A stretch of DNA of 6,706 nt from JAQVWU01 sp964628455 (GCA_964628455.1 CAZVPD010000187.1:1-6706); one strand, 5' to 3'. Shown: positions 1-6,247, counted from the first letter of the stretch. Numbers and translations: made by a program. The notes: generated from the letters alone by a model not told the origin.

Positions 1-1116
1 TACCCTCAGTATATCATCAGCCAGCAGGAATTCGTGTCGGACAACGTGCACGACCGCCTTACTATGCTCAGGCTGGATTTCGTCATCGCCGGCATCGACG
101 ATCTGCCCATCAACGACCTCGAATACGTCAATCCGGAGAAGATCTGGTGGGACAAGGACATCGAGAACGGATTCCGCATCGGGGGAAAGCTTTTTCTTTC
201 CGCCGGGGATATCCTGCCCGACACGCTGCTTCGCACTTCCTGCATGGCCTTCAATAAGGACCTGTTTGACAACTATAACCTGACCTACCCCTATCAGCTC
301 GCCTACGACGGAAAATGGACGCTGGACGAACTGGCCGCGCTCACAAAGGACATGACGCAGGATACGAACGGAGACGGCGAGATCAGAGAAACCGAGGACT
401 TTTTCGGACTGACCAGCTGGTACCTCGACAGTCCCTACAGCTTCTACTACGGGGCGGGGGGCACCATCATCAAGAAGGACGCCGACGACATGCCCGAGCT
501 CAACCTCGACATCGAAAAAAACCTCGCCATCTATATGAAAATATACGACGTCGTCGTCACGAACCGGTCCAACTACCATACGGATATCGGCACCTACATC
601 AATTCCTACAGCACCTTCTACGAGGGAAGGGCCCTGTTCTGCGAGATCGCGCTGACCCACCTCAGCGGCGACGCCTGGCGGAACATGGAGCAGGATTACG
701 GCGTGCTGCCCATTCCGAAATACGACGCCGCTCAGACGGACTACCTCGGTTTCGTCAACGGCTCCGCCGCGATGATGGGCGTGCCGATCACGATCACCGA
801 CCCCGGGCGCACTTCGGTCATCATCGAAGGCCTCGCGGCCGAATCCTATAAAAGCGTCACCCCCGCCCTGTATGAAGTCGTCGCGAAGACCAAACACACG
901 CGGGACGAGGAATCCTCGGATATGATCGACGTCATCATCCGCAACCGCGTGTTCGACATAGGCTACTCGCACCTGCTGTCCAACGGGATCTCCACGTTCG
1001 TGCGCGACCTGCTTGCCTCGGGGAAGACCGACGTCGCCTCCCAGTTTGCCAAAAACGAGAAGTCCCTGGTCAAGTCGCTGGACAAAATCGTCGCGGCCTA
1101 TGAGGAGAACACATAA
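1..1116 (+). CDS. ABC transporter extracellular solute-binding protein (family 1), 5'-partial
   Basis: The frame is open from base 1 to the stop at 1114-1116, giving 371 visible residues. The signal peptide and lipobox lie outside the window, so a GTG at position 34 is only an internal codon. Family 1 solute-binding proteins capture sugars or oligosaccharides outside the cell and deliver them to a membrane permease. Supporting segments include the hinge-type stretch SCMAFNKDLFDNYNL (about fragment residues 80-94) followed by KWTLDELAALTKDMT, which is the usual 'xWTxDEhxxhxk' helix of the family. An acidic Ca-binding-like loop DTNGDGEIRETE follows (about 121-132). The C-terminal lobe ends in a helical region with a TRDEESSDMIDVI-type motif, common in clostridial members. 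No permease gene is visible, so the substrate is unknown. There is no hairpin before the next gene 40 bp downstream, so read-through is possible. Family assignment is confident; specificity is not. Confidence 0.9.
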   Translation, partial: YPQYIISQQEFVSDNVHDRLTMLRLDFVIAGIDDLPINDLEYVNPEKIWWDKDIENGFRIGGKLFLSAGDILPDTLLRTSCMAFNKDLFDNYNLTYPYQLAYDGKWTLDELAALTKDMTQDTNGDGEIRETEDFFGLTSWYLDSPYSFYYGAGGTIIKKDADDMPELNLDIEKNLAIYMKIYDVVVTNRSNYHTDIGTYINSYSTFYEGRALFCEIALTHLSGDAWRNMEQDYGVLPIPKYDAAQTDYLGFVNGSAAMMGVPITITDPGRTSVIIEGLAAESYKSVTPALYEVVAKTKHTRDEESSDMIDVIIRNRVFDIGYSHLLSNGISTFVRDLLASGKTDVASQFAKNEKSLVKSLDKIVAAYEENT

Positions 1117-1156
1117 CTTTATACAAATAATTATAAGAATAAGCCGGTAATAAATC

Positions 1157-1966
1157 ATGTTTAAACATAAAAAAACCGCCGCTTTCCTGTCCGTTGTCCT
1201 GGTTCTGCTGACCTTCTTCCTTCCGGTCTTCGCCGAACCCGAACTCGACAACGCGGAGGAACAGCAGGACACGGCGCGGATGATCCAGACCGCGGGAGCA
1301 GTCCTGATCGCGGCCGTTCTTGCCTTCATCCTGTTCAAAAACCGCGCCCTTCTCTTTAAAAGCCGAAGTCAGATGACGGGCGCCTCCGATTTTATCGACG
1401 AAAACAAAGCGGTCGACAAAATCAGGCTCTCCGACACGGAGTTCGACCGCGAGGTTTTCAGGGGATTTGCGGGCAAAGTCCTTGTCTCGGTCCTCGACGG
1501 CCTGTCGAAGCGCAATCCCGCGCAGCTGCGCCTCTACGAAAGCAACGAGCTGTTCGCCCTTCACGAGAAGCAGATCCGCGAATCGATCGAAAGCAGACGC
1601 AGAAACCACCTCGACGACCTCATCACGGTTTCGGCCGAGATAGCGGATTACAACGAAAAAAACGGCACAGACACAATCACCGTCCGTGCTGCGGCCTCGA
1701 TGCTCGATTATACGACCGATGACGTCTCCGAAAGCGTACTGGACGGCAGCCGCATCGCAAAGCGGGTCCGCACATACAGGCTTGAATTCATCAGGAAGCA
1801 CGGCGTCAGGTCCTCGGACGCCGAAAAACCGGATATCTGTCCCGCCTGCGGAAAACCGACGGCCGTCACCTTCACGGGTAAATGCGCGGAATGCAGAACA
1901 CCGCTGTGCGACGGCAGCCGCGGATGGGTCCTGAACTCGATGCTGAAGTGGGGACACGAGACATAA
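1157..1966 (+). CDS. Membrane-anchored Tim44-like domain protein with C-terminal zinc ribbon
   Basis: This 269-residue protein begins with a basic, hydrophobic leader resembling a signal peptide (residues 1-26, ending VFA before EPE). A second hydrophobic segment at about 42-61 is a likely membrane anchor. Residues about 92-215 resemble the bacterial Tim44-like domain: a leading helix, a 'RRRNHLDDLITVSAEIADY' strand/helix region, a DTITV strand, and the ending 'YRLEFIRKHGVRS'. A zinc ribbon follows with C228-x2-C231-x11-C243-x2-C246 and then 'GWVLNSMLKW'. That order (Tim44-like fold, CPxCG ... GKCxxC, GWVL) is a recognised arrangement in Bacillota proteins of unknown function. The eukaryotic Tim44 import role should not be transferred. 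No strong Shine-Dalgarno is seen before the ATG. The gene follows the solute-binding gene by 40 bp and ends 6 bp before the terminator stem. The domain call rests on recalled motif resemblance. Confidence 0.8.
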   Translation: MFKHKKTAAFLSVVLVLLTFFLPVFAEPELDNAEEQQDTARMIQTAGAVLIAAVLAFILFKNRALLFKSRSQMTGASDFIDENKAVDKIRLSDTEFDREVFRGFAGKVLVSVLDGLSKRNPAQLRLYESNELFALHEKQIRESIESRRRNHLDDLITVSAEIADYNEKNGTDTITVRAAASMLDYTTDDVSESVLDGSRIAKRVRTYRLEFIRKHGVRSSDAEKPDICPACGKPTAVTFTGKCAECRTPLCDGSRGWVLNSMLKWGHET

Positions 1967-1994
1967 AAAAAAGGCAGCGCCGCTGCCTTTTTTT
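1965..1994. terminator. Bidirectional rho-independent terminator between convergent genes
   Basis: A GC-rich perfect stem GGCAGC (1973-1978) / GCTGCC (1982-1987) with a 3-nt loop is flanked by eight A on the left (1965-1972) and seven T on the right (1988-1994). Read on either strand, a stem is followed by a run of U. It therefore serves both the plus-strand gene ending at 1966 and the minus-strand SGNH gene ending at 2002. The A tract overlaps the TAA stop of the upstream gene. Confidence 0.93.
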
Positions 1995-2001
1995 ATTGAT
2001 A

Positions 2002-3399
2002 TTATCCGGGAAGGTATTCCGCGAGATCCTGCGCGAGGATCTTCGAGAAGCGGGTGCTGCCGGCCGTGTTCATGTGCCCCCAGTCGGAGAAGAAAGTGTA
2101 GTCCCCGTTGAGGTCCGAGGCCAGGTCGGTGTTATAGTTGAGATATGGGATTTCGTATTTTTCGGCCAGCGAGATCAGGTAGGCGTTTTTTTCATCGAAC
2201 TGGGGCGCGTTGCGGCCGGGGATGTATTCCGGGCACATGACGAAGACCACGGGTATGCCGTCCTTTTCAAACAGGTCGAGCAGCCGAGTAAAATCTTTGA
2301 CCTGGGACGGATTGTCGCTGCAGCCGGCGTCCGAAGCCTGACCGCCGAAACCGCTTTCCCAGGGGATATACCCGTTGTAATAACCGCTGGTCACAAAGCC
2401 CGACCCGTCGATCAGATAATCGTGCTTATAAACGGGAAGCTCATATTTGGGTTCGCTGTCTTTTCCGGTCTCAGCCGGTTCTTCCGTCGTTTCCGCGGCC
2501 GGTTCGGTTTCCGCCGGCGCCTCTTCTTTTTCGGGAGCGAAAGTACTGCCGATCATCTCGAAGATCCTGTCCCGCGCGTAGATCACGGCGACCCGGCTGA
2601 ACACGGCTTCCAGTATGCCGTCTATGTCGAGGATGCCGGCTTTTTCCCTTTTCGCTTCGGCGCTTTCACCGGATATCGTGCTGCTGATCGCCTCTTTGAC
2701 CGCCTCCGACACCCCTGTATCGGTTTTCGGCGCCTGTGTTTTCGGAGCGGCGGCAACGAGTTTGCGCATGATGTCGGCCGGCCGGTCGGGGTTGTCGTCG
2801 TTGGCTATGCGCCGCCACAGCCAGCCGTCGTCAAACATGAACCAGTCGACGCACATGACGATCATTTTCGGCTTCGGGTATCCCGCTTCGGCAAAAAGAC
2901 CCGTGTACCACTCATAGTAATACGTGGGGTTGGAGCCGTTGAGGGCAAAATTGTAAAATGTATGGTCCGGATTTTTATCTTCGAGAAATTTGGGGTTGAT
3001 GCCGTGCGTCGCGTGCGATGTTCCCAGTATGAGGATATCGGCCGCGACCGTCTGCGTGAACAGCTCGTAATACTGTCCGTAGTCCTGATAGGAACCCAGG
3101 TCCTTGTATTTCTGATAAAAAGCCTCGGCCTGCTTCGCTTTCAGCAGGTCCGCCTCGTATTGAAGCTGCAGGGTCTCGGTTTCGTCGGTGGATGCCAGCA
3201 GGGCCGCTTCCGCCGCGGCTGTTTTTTCCGCCAGTCTGCTCATCTCCGCCACTTCCCTGTCGAGGAAGTTCTGCATCATAAGGTTTAATCCGAAAACAAC
3301 GGCAAAAGCGACGGCCGCAACGGCCAGCGACTTCAGCGCCGCGTATCCGAGCGCTTTGAGAACTTCAGGCCGTTCCGGTCTGACAGACGGGTTATCCAT
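2002..3399 (-). CDS. Membrane-anchored SGNH/GDSL-type hydrolase or acyltransferase-like protein
   Basis: Starting at the ATG at 3399, the product has 465 residues. This start is chosen over an in-frame ATG 36 bp upstream because GGAGGG (3410-3405) lies 5 nt before it, and the upstream ATG falls inside the promoter -10 box. One transmembrane helix spans about 21-42. A charged/Ala-rich, probably coiled-coil stalk spans about 47-95. The catalytic domain then begins with DILILGTSHATHGINP, where Ser128 is the likely nucleophile (block I). FALNGSN (151-157) corresponds to an oxyanion-hole Asn region, and FFSDWGHMNTAGS supplies the block V pair Asp439 and His442. This S...D-x2-H layout is typical of SGNH hydrolases and DltD/AlgX-like envelope-polymer enzymes. 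Between blocks lies a long variable insert (about 205-330) with a Pro/Glu/Thr-rich, probably disordered part (289-312). Orientation is probably N-in with an extracytoplasmic catalytic domain. The substrate is unknown: acetylation or deacetylation of a surface glycan is only inferred. Confidence 0.85.
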   Translation of the reverse strand: MDNPSVRPERPEVLKALGYAALKSLAVAAVAFAVVFGLNLMMQNFLDREVAEMSRLAEKTAAAEAALLASTDETETLQLQYEADLLKAKQAEAFYQKYKDLGSYQDYGQYYELFTQTVAADILILGTSHATHGINPKFLEDKNPDHTFYNFALNGSNPTYYYEWYTGLFAEAGYPKPKMIVMCVDWFMFDDGWLWRRIANDDNPDRPADIMRKLVAAAPKTQAPKTDTGVSEAVKEAISSTISGESAEAKREKAGILDIDGILEAVFSRVAVIYARDRIFEMIGSTFAPEKEEAPAETEPAAETTEEPAETGKDSEPKYELPVYKHDYLIDGSGFVTSGYYNGYIPWESGFGGQASDAGCSDNPSQVKDFTRLLDLFEKDGIPVVFVMCPEYIPGRNAPQFDEKNAYLISLAEKYEIPYLNYNTDLASDLNGDYTFFSDWGHMNTAGSTRFSKILAQDLAEYLPG

Positions 3400-3404
3400 G
3401 CGAT

Positions 3405-3410
3405 CCCTCC
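3405..3410 (-). promoter_or_regulatory. Ribosome binding site deciding the start of the SGNH gene
   Basis: On the minus strand GGAGGG precedes the ATG at 3399-3397 with a 5-nt spacer (ATCGC). It is the only strong Shine-Dalgarno near either candidate start, so the protein should begin MDNPSV rather than 12 residues earlier. Confidence 0.88.
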
Positions 3411-3417
3411 GAATAAT

Positions 3418-3439
3418 TATAATGACGCGGATCATTATA
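3418..3439. repeat. Perfect 8-6-8 inverted repeat over the -10/start of the SGNH promoter (candidate operator)
   Basis: TATAATGA (3418-3425) and TCATTATA (3432-3439) are perfect inverted arms around a 6-bp spacer. The right arm contains the whole -10 hexamer of the leftward promoter, and the predicted start point lies inside the spacer. A dimeric repressor bound here would block that promoter. The arms are AT-rich and one contains a -10 box, so part of the symmetry could be coincidental. Operator function is inferred from position only. Confidence 0.5.
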
Positions 3440-3462
3440 GCATAAAAACGACCCGCTGTCTA
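3434..3462 (-). promoter_or_regulatory. Sigma-70/sigma-A promoter for the SGNH gene
   Basis: Read on the minus strand, TAGACA (3462-3457; one mismatch to TTGACA) is followed by a 17-bp spacer and a perfect TATAAT (3439-3434). Transcription would begin near 3427, giving a leader of roughly 28 nt that contains the GGAGGG ribosome binding site. The -10 box overlaps one inverted repeat (3418-3439), and the -35 box abuts the other (3464-3485). Confidence 0.8.
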
Positions 3463-3463
3463 T

Positions 3464-3485
3464 ATACGGATGATGAAATCCGTAT
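3464..3485. repeat. Perfect 8-6-8 inverted repeat between two divergent -35 boxes (candidate operator)
   Basis: ATACGGAT (3464-3471) and ATCCGTAT (3478-3485) form a perfect palindrome with a 6-bp spacer. It occupies almost exactly the interval between the leftward -35 (3457-3462) and the rightward -35 (3485-3490), sharing one base with the latter. Such a site could let a single dimeric regulator affect both divergent genes. No regulator gene is visible nearby. Confidence 0.6.
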
Positions 3486-3512
3486 TGACATTCCGTGTAT
3501 TTAAGCTATAAT
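3485..3512 (+). promoter_or_regulatory. Consensus sigma-70/sigma-A promoter for the isomerase-like gene
   Basis: A perfect TTGACA (3485-3490), a 16-bp spacer and a perfect TATAAT (3507-3512) lie upstream of the ATG at 3544. The predicted start near 3519 gives an A-rich leader of about 25 nt. GGGAG (3531-3535), 8 nt before the ATG, is the ribosome binding site. The fully consensus hexamers suggest strong expression unless repressed, which fits the palindrome touching the -35 box. Confidence 0.87.
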
Positions 3513-3543
3513 AAGAAAAAACAGAAAAAAGGGAGATGATCCA

Positions 3544-4392
3544 ATGCACGCGGCCACTTCGCTGAATATCTTTTTCGACTACGCGTACAAAGAATCCGTG
3601 ACGGAGCAGCTGAGGCGCACCCGCGCCGCCGGTTTCGATCACATCGACATCAACTTCTGGGACTGGGGCCATTCGGCGGAGTCGCCGTTTTACGGGGATC
3701 ACTGGCTGAACTGGGTCGACGGGATCGCTCAATGGGGCGCGGCAAACGGGGTCAGGTTTCATCAGGCGCACGCGATGGTCTTTAATCCGTTCGACGAAAG
3801 CGTCGAATCGCGCAGGAAAGCCGAATCCGCCGGCCGCGCTTTGATCGGGGCCGGCATGCTCGGGATCGAATGGGTGGTCTTTCATCCGTTTTACATACCG
3901 GGTGCGGACCGCGAAACCCTGCTCCGCCGCAATCTGGATTGGCTTCGCCCGTTCGCGCATCTCGCCGCCGAAAACAAAACCGGCATAGCGATCGAGAACA
4001 TGAATGACTACGGCAAAAACACAGGTTACTGCTGCAATGCCGCCGATCTGTGCGAACTGACGGACTCTTTCGATATGCCCAACGTCGGCATATGCTGGGA
4101 CATCGGCCACGCGCACTGCCAGAAACTCGACCAGTATGAAGAGATCGTGAAAACAGGCGGTCGTCTCAAGGTCCTCCATGTTCAGGATAACGACGGCCTG
4201 TCCGACGGTCACACCGCCCCCTATTACGGAAGCGTCGACTGGAACAGGATCAAACAGGCGCTGAACGACGCGGATTACAGAGGGGAGTTCACTTTCGAAG
4301 CGCACATGCTCATCCGTTCGGTCCCGGAGGACTGCAAAGACGCGGCCGCCGCTCTGCTGTATAAAATCGGCAGCCACATCTGCGCCATTTGA
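3544..4392 (+). CDS. Sugar phosphate isomerase/epimerase-like TIM-barrel protein (AP endonuclease 2 family)
   Basis: This 282-residue protein has the usual length of the xylose-isomerase-like TIM-barrel family (IolE/IolI/hydroxypyruvate isomerase/tagatose epimerase relatives). Members isomerise or epimerise sugars or sugar acids in the cytoplasm with a divalent metal. Expected strand-end motifs appear in order: GFDHIDINFWD (30-40), VRFHQAHA with His73 and His76, WVVFHPF with His114, IAIENMND with Glu151, CWDIGHAH with Asp186 and His189, LHVQDND with His212, DGHTAPYYGSVDW (His223), and FEAH with Glu252. Glu151, Asp186, His212 and Glu252 match the family's four metal ligands. The gene has its own strong promoter and is followed by a terminator, so it is probably monocistronic. 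It is divergent from the SGNH gene and shares its control region. The exact substrate cannot be read from sequence, and the DNA-repair role of endonuclease IV is unlikely at this motif set. Confidence 0.9.
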   Translation: MHAATSLNIFFDYAYKESVTEQLRRTRAAGFDHIDINFWDWGHSAESPFYGDHWLNWVDGIAQWGAANGVRFHQAHAMVFNPFDESVESRRKAESAGRALIGAGMLGIEWVVFHPFYIPGADRETLLRRNLDWLRPFAHLAAENKTGIAIENMNDYGKNTGYCCNAADLCELTDSFDMPNVGICWDIGHAHCQKLDQYEEIVKTGGRLKVLHVQDNDGLSDGHTAPYYGSVDWNRIKQALNDADYRGEFTFEAHMLIRSVPEDCKDAAAALLYKIGSHICAI

Positions 4393-4411
4393 AGGACCCC
4401 GAATAAACAGA

Positions 4412-4440
4412 AAGAGCGGATTTTCCGCTCTTAATTTTTT
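4412..4440. terminator. Hairpin terminator at the convergent isomerase/pyrB junction
   Basis: AAGAGCGG (4412-4419) pairs with CCGCTCTT (4425-4432) around an ATTTT loop and is followed on the plus strand by AATTTTTT (4433-4440), a good rho-independent terminator for the isomerase-like gene. On the minus strand the stem is followed by a weaker TTTCTGTTT run, so it may also serve pyrB. The pyrB stop codon (4433-4431) sits partly inside the stem. Confidence 0.87.
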
Positions 4441-5504
4441 ATTTCGCTCTCGCAGTATTCGCAGACGGTGCCGTTACCGGATTTTTTTGTCATCTCGGGC
4501 AGATAGCGTTCGTGGTTCGAGATGCACCTGGGATTGGCGCAGAACCTTCGGACGGGCAGCGGATATGCGGGAGGGGTGAATTTGTTCGGATGGTTCTCGC
4601 ACAGGGCTAAAATCAGGGCCATGCGGATATAGAGCCCGTTTTCGGCCTGTTCGAAATATTTCGCCCGGGGATCGTCGTCCACTTCGTAAGAGATCTCGTC
4701 GACTTTCGGAAGGGGATGCATAATGGTCAGATCCTTTTTTGCGGATTTTAATTTTTCCGCGTCCAGGACATAGATCCCCGACTGGGCTTCGTATTCGTCC
4801 GCTGTCCCGAACCGTTCGCGCTGAATGCGCGTCATATATAAAATATCGAACTCGCCTATGTATTCCCCGAGGGAAGCGGACGTTTTGATCGTATTCCCGC
4901 TGTCCGCAAGCATATCCGCGATATAACCGGGAAGGCGGAGCGCTTCGGTCGATATGAAGTACAGGGTGTTGTTTTTATAGCGAGAAAAAGCCTTGACGAG
5001 TGAGTGAACGGTCCTTCCGTTGGCCAGGTCGCCGCAGAAACCGATCGTCAGGTTTTCGTAGCTCCCTTTTTCGGATGCGATCGTAAACATATCGGTCATG
5101 GTCTGCGTCGGATGCAGATGGCTTCCGTCCCCGGCATTGATCACCGGCACGGCGCTGTATAAAGACGCCGCATAAGCGGCTCCCTCCACGGGATTGCGTA
5201 TGACCGCGATATCCGCGTATCCAGAGACGATCTTGATCGTGTCCCTCAGGCTCTCTCCCTTTGAAACCGACGAGTTCTTCGGGTCCGCAAAACCGATGAC
5301 GTTTCCTCCCAGGCGGAGCATGGCTGTCTGAAACGAAAGCTGCGTCCGCGTGCTGGGTTCGTAGAACAGGGTGGCCATCACCTTCGACTTGCATGCCGAC
5401 GTATAGCGCGAGGGGGATTTTTTGATGTCGCAGGCAAGCTCGTAGAGCATGGTCCAGTCGTTTTTCGGCAGGTCATTATAATCGATCAGATGCCGGATGT
5501 TCAT
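4431..5504 (-). CDS. pyrB: Aspartate carbamoyltransferase catalytic chain fused to a PyrI-like zinc-binding domain
   Basis: PyrB joins carbamoyl phosphate and L-aspartate to make N-carbamoyl-aspartate, the committed step of pyrimidine synthesis, in the cytoplasm. The product has 357 residues, against about 305-310 for an ordinary catalytic chain. Catalytic motifs are intact: STRT (51-54) for carbamoyl phosphate, SKGE with Lys82 (equivalent to E. coli Lys84), RNPVEG with Arg103, HPTQT with His131 and Gln134, GRTVHSL with Arg164, TRIQRER with Arg226, and the HPLPKVDEI loop (263-271). After about residue 303 comes a short linker, then C322-x4-C327 ... C348-x2-C351 in a CANPRCISNHE ... CEYCESEI context. 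This closely resembles the zinc domain of E. coli PyrI (CPNSNCISHAE ... CKYCEKEF). The roughly 95-residue nucleotide-binding domain of PyrI is absent. A TAAGGAAG sequence before the ATG serves as ribosome binding site. The gene is 17 bp downstream of the GNAT gene and probably cotranscribed with it. Confidence 0.95.
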   Translation of the reverse strand: MNIRHLIDYNDLPKNDWTMLYELACDIKKSPSRYTSACKSKVMATLFYEPSTRTQLSFQTAMLRLGGNVIGFADPKNSSVSKGESLRDTIKIVSGYADIAVIRNPVEGAAYAASLYSAVPVINAGDGSHLHPTQTMTDMFTIASEKGSYENLTIGFCGDLANGRTVHSLVKAFSRYKNNTLYFISTEALRLPGYIADMLADSGNTIKTSASLGEYIGEFDILYMTRIQRERFGTADEYEAQSGIYVLDAEKLKSAKKDLTIMHPLPKVDEISYEVDDDPRAKYFEQAENGLYIRMALILALCENHPNKFTPPAYPLPVRRFCANPRCISNHERYLPEMTKKSGNGTVCEYCESEIKN

Positions 5505-5521
5505 AGCCGTCTTCCTTACCG

Positions 5522-6187
5522 TTACAGATTTAGCCAGTCGAGAAATTTATTCTGTTTTTTCGTGATGCCGCTGTTTTCCCGCGCGTTTCCCGCCCCGTCT
5601 TCCGGCTGCCCTTCGGATCCGGCGTATTCCCGATGAAGGACCGAACAGACGCCGACATCGCGGTAAATACCCCTGACGCAGATCAGGGACCTGAAGATCC
5701 CTTCGAACCGCATGCCGCATTTTTCCATGACACGCCTGCTGCGTTCGTTGCCTGTCATGTACCTGGCTTCGATGCGGTTGAGGGAAAGCGTGCGGAATCC
5801 GTAATCGAGCACTTTCATGACGGCTTCCGCGGCTATGCTCCTCCCCCAGTATTCGGGATTGAGGACATAGCCGATCTCGGCCCGGTTGTTTTCGGTGTCG
5901 AAAGACGTGAAACCGCAGGTGCCGATCATCTTCCCGTCCGCTTTATATTCGACCGCCCAGTCGTAAAATTCGCCCGCCCGATACTGTGACTGCAGACCGG
6001 CGATATAACGCGCCGTATATTCCGGACAGGTATGAGGGTCCCAAAGCAGGTAGCGCGTGACGTCCTCCCTGCAGGCGTACTGATACATATCACGGCTGTC
6101 GGACGGCACGAGGCAGCGGAGCCTGAGCCTCTCTGTCTCGAGTGCGGGAATTTTCGAAAATATTTTCGCAAGTCTGTTTTTGTTCAT
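5522..6187 (-). CDS. GNAT family N-acetyltransferase (RimJ/RimL-like)
   Basis: This 221-residue cytoplasmic enzyme transfers acetyl from acetyl-CoA to an unknown amine. The family layout is clear: LETERLRLRCLVPSD at 16-30 (the typical start of RimJ/RimL-like members), KMIGTCGF (86-93), RAEIGYVLNPEYWGRSIAAEA (102-122) with beta-4 and the acetyl-CoA pyrophosphate-binding loop WGRSIAAE, then LNRIEARYMTGNERSRRVMEKCGMRFEG (136-163) with the conserved Asn147/Ser150 and GMxFEG turn. Residues about 190-221 form a polar tail (GSEGQPEDGAGNARENSG) ending KKQNKFLDWLNL, longer than the usual 180-residue form. No convincing Shine-Dalgarno precedes the ATG, and a perfect hairpin lies 17 nt upstream. Ribosomal-protein acetylation is possible, but many relatives modify other substrates. 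The gene precedes pyrB by 17 bp on the same strand. Confidence 0.9.
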   Translation of the reverse strand: MNKNRLAKIFSKIPALETERLRLRCLVPSDSRDMYQYACREDVTRYLLWDPHTCPEYTARYIAGLQSQYRAGEFYDWAVEYKADGKMIGTCGFTSFDTENNRAEIGYVLNPEYWGRSIAAEAVMKVLDYGFRTLSLNRIEARYMTGNERSRRVMEKCGMRFEGIFRSLICVRGIYRDVGVCSVLHREYAGSEGQPEDGAGNARENSGITKKQNKFLDWLNL

Positions 6188-6204
6188 GTTTTCATACGGT
6201 TTTT

Positions 6205-6230
6205 GCGGCCGGAAAATCGTTTCCGGCCGC
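6205..6230. repeat. Perfect 11-bp inverted repeat (hairpin) upstream of the GNAT gene
   Basis: GCGGCCGGAAA (6205-6215) pairs perfectly with TTTCCGGCCGC (6220-6230) around a 4-nt loop. On the minus strand, the direction of both flanking genes, the stem is followed by AAAAAC and not a U run, so it is not a standard terminator for the URO-D-family gene. On the plus strand a short T run (6237-6241) starts 6 nt after the stem, but no plus-strand gene needs it. It may be an RNA structure in the intergenic transcript, a processing site, or a terminator with a poor tail. Confidence 0.7.
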
Positions 6231-6247
6231 TCTGGCTTTTTCTATAT

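Noticed and set aside
361..396. Acidic DTNGDGEIRETE loop as a dockerin or EF-hand domain
   Set aside because: There is a single loop without the second repeat or flanking helices of a dockerin. Similar loops occur inside clostridial solute-binding proteins.
1117..1156. Possible promoter (TATAAG around 1133-1138) for the Tim44-like gene
   Set aside because: No acceptable -35 box lies at a proper distance, and AT-rich gaps give such hexamers by chance.
1070..1957. A 295-codon open frame on the minus strand opposite the Tim44-like gene
   Set aside because: It overlaps two supported plus-strand frames and has no recognisable domain; long antisense frames are expected from the GC-rich codon pattern.
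1882..3288. A 468-codon open frame on the plus strand
   Set aside because: It lies almost wholly opposite the SGNH gene, crosses the A-stem-T terminator, and its translation is Arg/Val/Phe-rich without any recognisable motif. The minus-strand frame has a promoter, ribosome binding site and catalytic motifs.
3412..3422. An 11-mer AATAATTATAA shared by 1126-1136 and 3412-3422
   Set aside because: It is low-complexity AT sequence in two intergenic gaps and its flanks do not match, so it is probably coincidence.
3400..3435. Upstream ATG at 3435 as the start of the SGNH gene
   Set aside because: It falls inside the -10 box of the predicted promoter and lacks a ribosome binding site. The ATG at 3399 has GGAGGG at the right distance.
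3460..4377. A 305-codon open frame on the minus strand opposite the isomerase-like gene
   Set aside because: It is an antisense shadow of a clear TIM-barrel gene and has no family motif or ribosome binding site.
6205..6241. The 11-bp hairpin as an ordinary terminator
   Set aside because: On the strand carrying the genes the stem is followed by A residues rather than U. The only T run is on the other strand, 6 nt from the stem, where no gene needs terminating.
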